This document shows, piece by piece, positions 1 through 5,208 of a DNA stretch of 5,208 bases. Source of the stretch: an uncultured Burkholderiales bacterium (GTDB taxonomy: Bacteria > Pseudomonadota > Gammaproteobacteria > Burkholderiales > Burkholderiaceae_E); assembly GCA_903898725.1 (NCBI GenBank), contig CAIUGQ010000717.1, forward strand, positions 1 through 5,208, in the 5' to 3' direction. The translations under genes were made by a program, and so were the position numbers. Position 1 is the stretch's first letter; every line of letters begins with the position of its first letter. The notes beneath the pieces are model-generated. The model was not told the DNA's origin and ran no database searches. It saw only the letters and a program-made list of their open reading frames with translations.

Positions 1-240
1 CTCGCCGAGCAGGAGGTCCGGCAGGCGACCGACTACTTCCAGTTCACGTCGCTGATCAACCGGCACTTCTCGATGGACCAGAAGATCCGCGTCATCGAGC
101 TGATGTGGTCGGTGGCCTGGGCCGACGACGAGCTGAGTCCGCACGAGCGGCACCTGATGCGCAAGATCGTCGACCTGCTGCATGTGCCGCACGGCGATGC
201 CGTGGCTGCGCAGGCCCGAGCCCGGGGCAGCGCCGCCTGA
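1..240 (+). CDS. TerB-family (tellurite resistance TerB-like) protein, C-terminal part
   Basis: Frame 1 is open from the left edge to a TGA at 238-240, giving 79 residues; the start lies outside the window. The sequence is predicted to be all alpha-helical. It carries the typical TerB-like core AWADDELSPHERHLMRKIVD at residues 39-58, preceded by LINRHFSMDQKIRVIELMW at 18-36. An acidic cluster (D42, D43, E44, E49) sits in the helix-loop-helix segment. Known of the family: short cytoplasmic TerB-like proteins (COG4103 type) are usually about 150 residues, so roughly half is missing here. Despite the name, most stand-alone members have no demonstrated role in tellurite resistance, and no other ter genes are visible. 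The last ten residues are Ala/Arg/Gly-rich and probably disordered. The gene converges on the DUF1501 gene with only 21 bases between the stops. The family call is fairly secure; the function is not. Confidence 0.85.
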   Translation, partial: LAEQEVRQATDYFQFTSLINRHFSMDQKIRVIELMWSVAWADDELSPHERHLMRKIVDLLHVPHGDAVAAQARARGSAA

Positions 241-256
241 CGGCGCCGCCGGCGCC
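230..256. terminator. GC-rich overlapping inverted repeats between convergent genes, possible bidirectional terminator
   Basis: Two alternative stems overlap here. GCGCCG (230-235) can pair with CGGCGC (241-246) across a five-base loop that includes the TGA stop. GGCGCC (242-247) can pair with GGCGCC (251-256) across a three-base loop. The position between two convergent stop codons suits transcription termination, but there is no T-tract on either side, so a classical rho-independent terminator is not supported. In DNA this GC-rich, short GC palindromes are common by chance. Low confidence. Confidence 0.2.
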
Positions 257-261
257 CAGGA

Positions 262-1455
262 TCAGACGAGGCCGAGGTCGCGCGGCCGCGCGCCGGGGAA
301 CACGGCCTCGAGGCGCGCCGCATCCAGCCCGTAGAGCCGGGCGAACACCCCGCCGAGCATCGCCCGGTACTCGTTGAGCACCGGCCAGTCGCGGTCCTGG
401 TGCAGCGTGGCGCGCTCGACGCGTACCTGCTCGCCCGCGATGCGACCGCCGCGCACCGCGCCGCCGAGCAGCCAGTACACGCTGCCGTGACCGTGGTCGG
501 TGCCGCGGTTGCCGTTCTCGCGGAAGGTGCGCCCGAACTCGCTCACCACCACCACGACCGTGCGCGACCAGGCCGGGCCCAGCTCGTCGGCGACACCCGC
601 GAGGCCGCGGCCGAGCTCCTCGAGCCGGTTGGCGAGGACCCCCTTGGCGCCGCCCTGGCCGACGTGCGTGTCCCAGCCACCGACGTCGACGAAGCCGAGC
701 GCGTAGCGATCGCGCATCAGCCGCGCGATGCGGCGCGCCTCCTGCTCGAAGCCGCGCGTGCTGACCGCCTCGCGGTTGGCCGCCTGCATCTCGGGGGACA
801 TCGCGCCCGCCTGGCGCATCGCGTCGTCGCGGACCGCGAAGCCCTCGGCGACGCGACCGGCGAGCGGCGTGCCCTGGTACATCGCGCCGATGATCGCGCT
901 CTGGCGCGCGTCGACCGCGGGACGCAGCGCGCCGCGCAAGGACAGGTTGGGCACCGGCTGCGTCCCGCTGAAGACGATCGGCAGCCGTTCGGTGAAGGCG
1001 ATCGAGGCCGGGCCACCGAGCGCGACCGCGAGCCGGTTGAGGAAGCCCGAGGACGTGGCGCCACCGCGACCCGTCGCCGCGCCGTACTCGATGCCGTCCT
1101 GCGTCTCGAAGTGGCTGCGCGAGGTGTCGTCGGTGCCGGCGAAGGGCACGAACGCGGCCTGCCCGGCCTCCCACAGCGGGAACACCGTGTCGCGCAGCGC
1201 CGGATGCAGCGCCCAGTCGGCGTCGAGCGCGAGCCCCGCGTCGGGGCCGCTGCCGGGCCGCGCGATCGCGATGTTCGGGCGCGACTCGTAGTAGAACGGG
1301 CTCGAGGCCGGCGCCAGCAGGTTGGCGGCGTCGTAGCCGCCGCGCAGGAAGACGAGCAGCAGCTTCGCGTCGGCGCCGGGCGCGGCGAGCACGCCGCCGG
1401 CGCTGGCGGCGAGGGGTGCGGCGAGTGCGGCGCGGAGCAGGTGACGACGGTTCAT
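262..1455 (-). CDS. DUF1501 domain-containing exported protein
   Basis: This is a complete 397-residue protein, a usual length for the family. The ATG at 1453-1455 is preceded by a purine-rich GAGAGA six bases upstream, and the stop is TGA. The N-terminus MNRRHLLRAALAAPLAASAG is a twin-arginine-like signal (R3-R4, then a hydrophobic Ala/Leu stretch to about residue 24, possible cleavage near VLA-A), so export to the periplasm by Tat is likely. Family motifs in order: LRGGYDAANLLAP (37-49), YYESRP (55-60), SHFETQD (114-120), GFLNRL (137-142), DVGGWDTH (257-264), VVVVSEFGRT (301-310) and GTDHGHG (318-324). Known of the family: DUF1501 is related to the alkaline phosphatase/sulfatase superfamily. 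The Asp/His-rich motifs WDTH and TDHGHG are therefore plausible metal ligands, but the substrate and even the activity are unknown. The gene lies 48 bases downstream of a DUF1800 gene on the same strand, a commonly seen pairing that suggests joint function and co-transcription. No truncation or frameshift is visible. Confidence 0.93.
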   Translation of the reverse strand: MNRRHLLRAALAAPLAASAGGVLAAPGADAKLLLVFLRGGYDAANLLAPASSPFYYESRPNIAIARPGSGPDAGLALDADWALHPALRDTVFPLWEAGQAAFVPFAGTDDTSRSHFETQDGIEYGAATGRGGATSSGFLNRLAVALGGPASIAFTERLPIVFSGTQPVPNLSLRGALRPAVDARQSAIIGAMYQGTPLAGRVAEGFAVRDDAMRQAGAMSPEMQAANREAVSTRGFEQEARRIARLMRDRYALGFVDVGGWDTHVGQGGAKGVLANRLEELGRGLAGVADELGPAWSRTVVVVVSEFGRTFRENGNRGTDHGHGSVYWLLGGAVRGGRIAGEQVRVERATLHQDRDWPVLNEYRAMLGGVFARLYGLDAARLEAVFPGARPRDLGLV

Positions 1456-1461
1456 GGTGAG

Positions 1462-1467
1462 TCTCTC
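1462..1467 (-). promoter_or_regulatory. Probable ribosome binding site of the DUF1501 gene
   Basis: On the minus strand GAGAGA lies six bases before the ATG at 1453-1455. It is a modest rather than perfect Shine-Dalgarno match, but it is the only purine-rich run in this gap with suitable spacing. It supports the chosen start, which also gives a proper Tat-like signal peptide. Confidence 0.45.
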
Positions 1468-1488
1468 GGGTCTGTGCTGGCCGCGTTC

Positions 1489-1503
1489 AGAAGTCGTGAC
1501 TTC

Positions 1504-1504
<1 letters not shown>
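1489..1504. repeat. 16-base palindrome at the DUF1800-DUF1501 junction
   Basis: AGAAGTC (1489-1495) and GACTTCT (1498-1504) are perfect inverted copies separated by GT. As RNA this would fold as a six-base-pair stem with a four-base loop. It overlaps the first base of the DUF1800 stop triplet (1504-1506 on the plus strand) and lies 33 bases upstream of the DUF1501 ATG. The arms are AT-richer than the surroundings, which makes the palindrome stand out. It might be a processing or attenuation hairpin between the two cistrons, or a protein binding site. One such palindrome in 5 kb could also be chance. Confidence 0.35.
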
Positions 1505-3225
<1,721 letters not shown>

Positions 3226-3228
3226 GAC

Positions 3229-3246
3229 CCGGCGATCCTACGCCGG
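3229..3246 (-). promoter_or_regulatory. Hairpin presenting the DUF1800 Shine-Dalgarno in its loop
   Basis: On the minus strand CCGGCG and CGCCGG are perfect inverted six-base arms around the six-base loop TAGGAT, which contains the only good Shine-Dalgarno match (AGGA, plus-strand 3236-3239), ten bases from the ATG. An alternative five-bp stem (CCGGC at 3243-3247 with GCCGG at 3257-3261 on the plus strand) uses part of the same upstream arm, so the two folds exclude each other. The ribosome binding site call decides the start. A regulatory role for the hairpin is speculative. The rest of the 74-base gap (3226-3299) shows no clear -35/-10 pair and no T-tract. Confidence 0.4.
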
Positions 3247-3299
3247 CACGCCGTCGGCCGGGTGCGGATGTCGCCGTCCGCCGGTCGGCTTACCCTCGG

Positions 3300-5208
3300 T
3301 TACCGCGACAGGGGGTCGGCCGCAGCCGCCGGCACCGCCGCATCGGCGCGTCGACCGCGCCTCAGGAGTCGCCGGCCGAAGCGCTCGAGATCGTCGACGT
3401 AGGTGAACACCGCCGGCACGACGAGCAGCGACAGCAGCGTCGAGGTCACCAGCCCGCCGATCACCGCGATCGCCATCGGCGCCCTGAAGCTCGGGTCGCC
3501 CGCGAAGCCCATCGCGATCGGCAGCATGCCCGCACCCATCGCGATCGTCGTCATCACGATCGGGCGCGCACGCTTGTGGCAGGCATCGACCAGCGCATCG
3601 AATCGGCTCAGGCCTTCGCGCCGCGCGACGATCGCGTACTCGACCAGCAGGATCGAGTTCTTCGTCACGATGCCCATCAGCATCAGCAGGCCGATCAGCG
3701 AGGGCATCGAGAAGCTCATGCCGGTCACCAGCAGCAGCACGAAGGCCCCGCCGATCGACAGCGGCAGCGCGGCGAGGATGGTCAGCGGCTGCAGGAAGTC
3801 CTTGAAGAGCAGCACCAGCACCATGTAGATGCAGAGCACGCCGATGCCCATCGCGAGCGCGAAGCTGCCGAACAGCGCCTGCATCTCCTGCGCATCGCCC
3901 TGCTCGGCGATCCGCACGCCGGGCGGCAGGCTGTTGAGCGAGGGCAGCTTCATCGCGGCCTCGTAGACCTCGCCGAGCTGACGCCCCGCGAGCTCGACGT
4001 CGAGGGTGACGTTGCGGCTGCGGTTCAACCGGTCGATCTGCGCCGGGCCGCTGTCGATGCTGACCGAGGCCACGTTGCCGAGCATCACCGGCCCGTTGCG
4101 CCCGGGCACGGTGAGGCGCTCGATCGCGGCGAGGTCGGCGCGAACCGCGTCGGGCAGCTTCACGCGGATCGGCACCTGGCGCTCGGAGAGGTTCAGCTTG
4201 GGCAGGCCGACGTCGTAGTCGCCCGCGGTCGCCACGCGAACGGTCTCGGCGATGCCCGACGCGGTGACGCCCAGGTCGGCGGCCCGCGCGAAGTCGGGTC
4301 GCACGATGATCTCCGGACGCACGAGGCTCGCCGACGAGCTGACGTTGCCGATGCCGGGCAGCGTGCGCAAGTCGCGCTCGACGTCGCGCGCGGCGACGGC
4401 GAGCGCCGCCGGGTCCTCGCTGCGCAGCACCAGCTGCATCTTCACGCCGGTGTCCTGCGGGCCGACGGTCAGGCGCACGCCCGGCACCTCGGCCAGCCGA
4501 GCGCGGATCGCCGTCTCGATCGTCTGCTGGGTGCCCGGACGCTCGCTGCGATGCGCGAGCACGACGGTCATCACCGCCTTGCGCGCCTCGGGCGCGGCAC
4601 CCACCGCGAACACGTCGCCGGAGGCGCCGCCGCCGATCGAGCTGAAGACCCGCTTGACCTCGGGCACGCCGGCCAGCAGCGTGCGCACGCGCTCGGCCGC
4701 CTCGAAGGTCTCCTGCAGCGTGCTGCCCGGAGGCAGCTCGACGCTGACCAGCGTCTGCGCGCGGTCGGCCGGCGGCACGAAGCCGGTCGGCAGCAGCGGC
4801 ACCAGCGCGATCGAGCCGACGAAGAACGCGACGGACAGCAGCGCGGTGATCAGCCGGTGACGCAGGCACCAGCGGACCATGCCCAGGTAGGTGCGCATGA
4901 CGAAGCCGTCGTTCGACTCGTCGATCGGCGAGACGGCGGCGGGGCCGATCGCATCGGCGTGCGCGGCGGCCGTGCCGGACGCCGCGGTGCCGCCCGCGTG
5001 CACGGGGGTGGCCGATCCGGGCAGCACTGCGCCCGCCGCCGCACGCGCCCGCGCGACCTTCGGCTTGAGCATGTACGCGGCCATCATCGGCGTGAGCAGC
5101 CGCGCGACCACCAGCGAGGCGAGGATCGCGAGCACCGCGGTCCAGCCGAACTGCTTGAAGAACTTGCCCGGAATGCCGGCCATGAACGCGGTGGGCAGGA
5201 ACACCGCC
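3300..5208 (-). CDS. RND efflux transporter permease (HAE/AcrB-like), C-terminal 635 residues
   Basis: The frame is open from the right edge to a TAA at 3300-3302. The gene starts beyond base 5208; the GTG at 5202-5204 is an internal valine codon. RND permeases are about 1,040 residues, so the N-terminal ~40% (TM1-4, first periplasmic porter domain, TM4 aspartates) is missing. Numbering from that valine: end of TM5 with FLPTAFMAGIPG (2-13), TM6 (about 18-46), a cytoplasmic loop, TM7 (117-139), the second large periplasmic region (140-440), then TM8 (444-466), TM9 (471-493), TM10 (499-525), TM11 (546-567) and TM12 (574-600). TM10 carries GIVTKNSILLVEYA, whose K515 matches the proton-relay lysine of AcrB. 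Known role: a proton-driven inner membrane pump of a tripartite efflux complex; the adaptor gene would be expected upstream, outside the window. Sequence character favours drug/hydrophobe export over metal export, but the substrate is not determinable. The TM6-TM7 loop (51-95) is unusually Ala-rich. The downstream DUF1800 gene follows after 74 bases on the same strand. Confidence 0.95.
   Translation of the reverse strand, partial: AVFLPTAFMAGIPGKFFKQFGWTAVLAILASLVVARLLTPMMAAYMLKPKVARARAAAGAVLPGSATPVHAGGTAASGTAAAHADAIGPAAVSPIDESNDGFVMRTYLGMVRWCLRHRLITALLSVAFFVGSIALVPLLPTGFVPPADRAQTLVSVELPPGSTLQETFEAAERVRTLLAGVPEVKRVFSSIGGGASGDVFAVGAAPEARKAVMTVVLAHRSERPGTQQTIETAIRARLAEVPGVRLTVGPQDTGVKMQLVLRSEDPAALAVAARDVERDLRTLPGIGNVSSSASLVRPEIIVRPDFARAADLGVTASGIAETVRVATAGDYDVGLPKLNLSERQVPIRVKLPDAVRADLAAIERLTVPGRNGPVMLGNVASVSIDSGPAQIDRLNRSRNVTLDVELAGRQLGEVYEAAMKLPSLNSLPPGVRIAEQGDAQEMQALFGSFALAMGIGVLCIYMVLVLLFKDFLQPLTILAALPLSIGGAFVLLLVTGMSFSMPSLIGLLMLMGIVTKNSILLVEYAIVARREGLSRFDALVDACHKRARPIVMTTIAMGAGMLPIAMGFAGDPSFRAPMAIAVIGGLVTSTLLSLLVVPAVFTYVDDLERFGRRLLRRGRRADAAVPAAAADPLSR

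Noticed and set aside
1..240. A tellurite resistance operon
   Set aside because: Only a stand-alone TerB-like C-terminus is present. No other ter genes are seen, and such stand-alone proteins are not evidence of tellurite resistance.
92..1174. A 360-codon minus-strand open frame overlapping the TerB and DUF1501 genes
   Set aside because: Arg/Ala-rich shadow with no motif; it overlaps two genes that are well supported by family signatures in other frames.
3226..3299. A rho-independent terminator or promoter between the RND and DUF1800 genes
   Set aside because: GC stems can be drawn but no T-tract follows them, and I find no credible -35/-10 pair. The gap neither proves nor excludes co-transcription.
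3238..4869. A 543-codon minus-strand open frame overlapping the RND gene
   Set aside because: It is an out-of-phase shadow of the RND coding sequence. Its composition is dominated by Arg, Ala and Gly with no domain signal, while the overlapping frame has transmembrane segments and the RND motifs.
5202..5204. GTG as the start codon of the RND gene
   Set aside because: It encodes the Val in the conserved AVFLPTAFM segment of TM5. The frame stays open to the edge, and the family requires about 400 more N-terminal residues, so the gene is cut by the window.

Overview
The window looks like ordinary chromosomal DNA from a GC-rich proteobacterium (roughly 70% G+C by eye). Nearly every third codon position is G or C. 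The combination of a short TerB-family protein, a DUF1800/DUF1501 pair and an HAE-type RND pump suggests a betaproteobacterium of the order Burkholderiales; that placement is inference. There are no tRNA or rRNA genes, insertion sequences, CRISPR repeats or phage genes. No non-coding stretch exceeds about 75 bases.

Layout: (1) bases 1-240, plus strand: the C-terminal 79 codons of a TerB-like protein entering from the left edge. (2) A 21-base, very GC-rich gap between convergent genes, with overlapping inverted repeats. (3) 262-1455, minus strand: a complete DUF1501 protein with a twin-arginine-like signal peptide. (4) 1504-3225, minus strand: a complete DUF1800 protein with a twin-arginine-like, possibly lipoprotein, signal, 48 bases upstream of the DUF1501 gene. 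(5) 3300-5208, minus strand: the C-terminal ~635 residues of an RND efflux permease whose start lies beyond the right edge, 74 bases upstream of the DUF1800 gene.

The three minus-strand genes run in one direction, in the order RND permease, DUF1800, DUF1501. The DUF1800-DUF1501 pair is a recurring two-gene unit in bacteria. Both products appear to be exported, and their joint function is not established. Whether they are transcribed with the efflux gene cannot be told from the sequence; no convincing promoter or rho-independent terminator is visible in the 74-base gap.

I do not see a clearly new biological system. The items most worth a second look are the uncharacterised exported DUF1800/DUF1501 pair, a perfect 14-bp inverted repeat inside the DUF1800 gene at a Pro/Ala/Met-rich insertion, and a GC hairpin that would place the DUF1800 Shine-Dalgarno sequence in its loop. 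A 3-kb open frame antisense to the DUF1501 and DUF1800 genes is explained by codon usage and was rejected as a gene.
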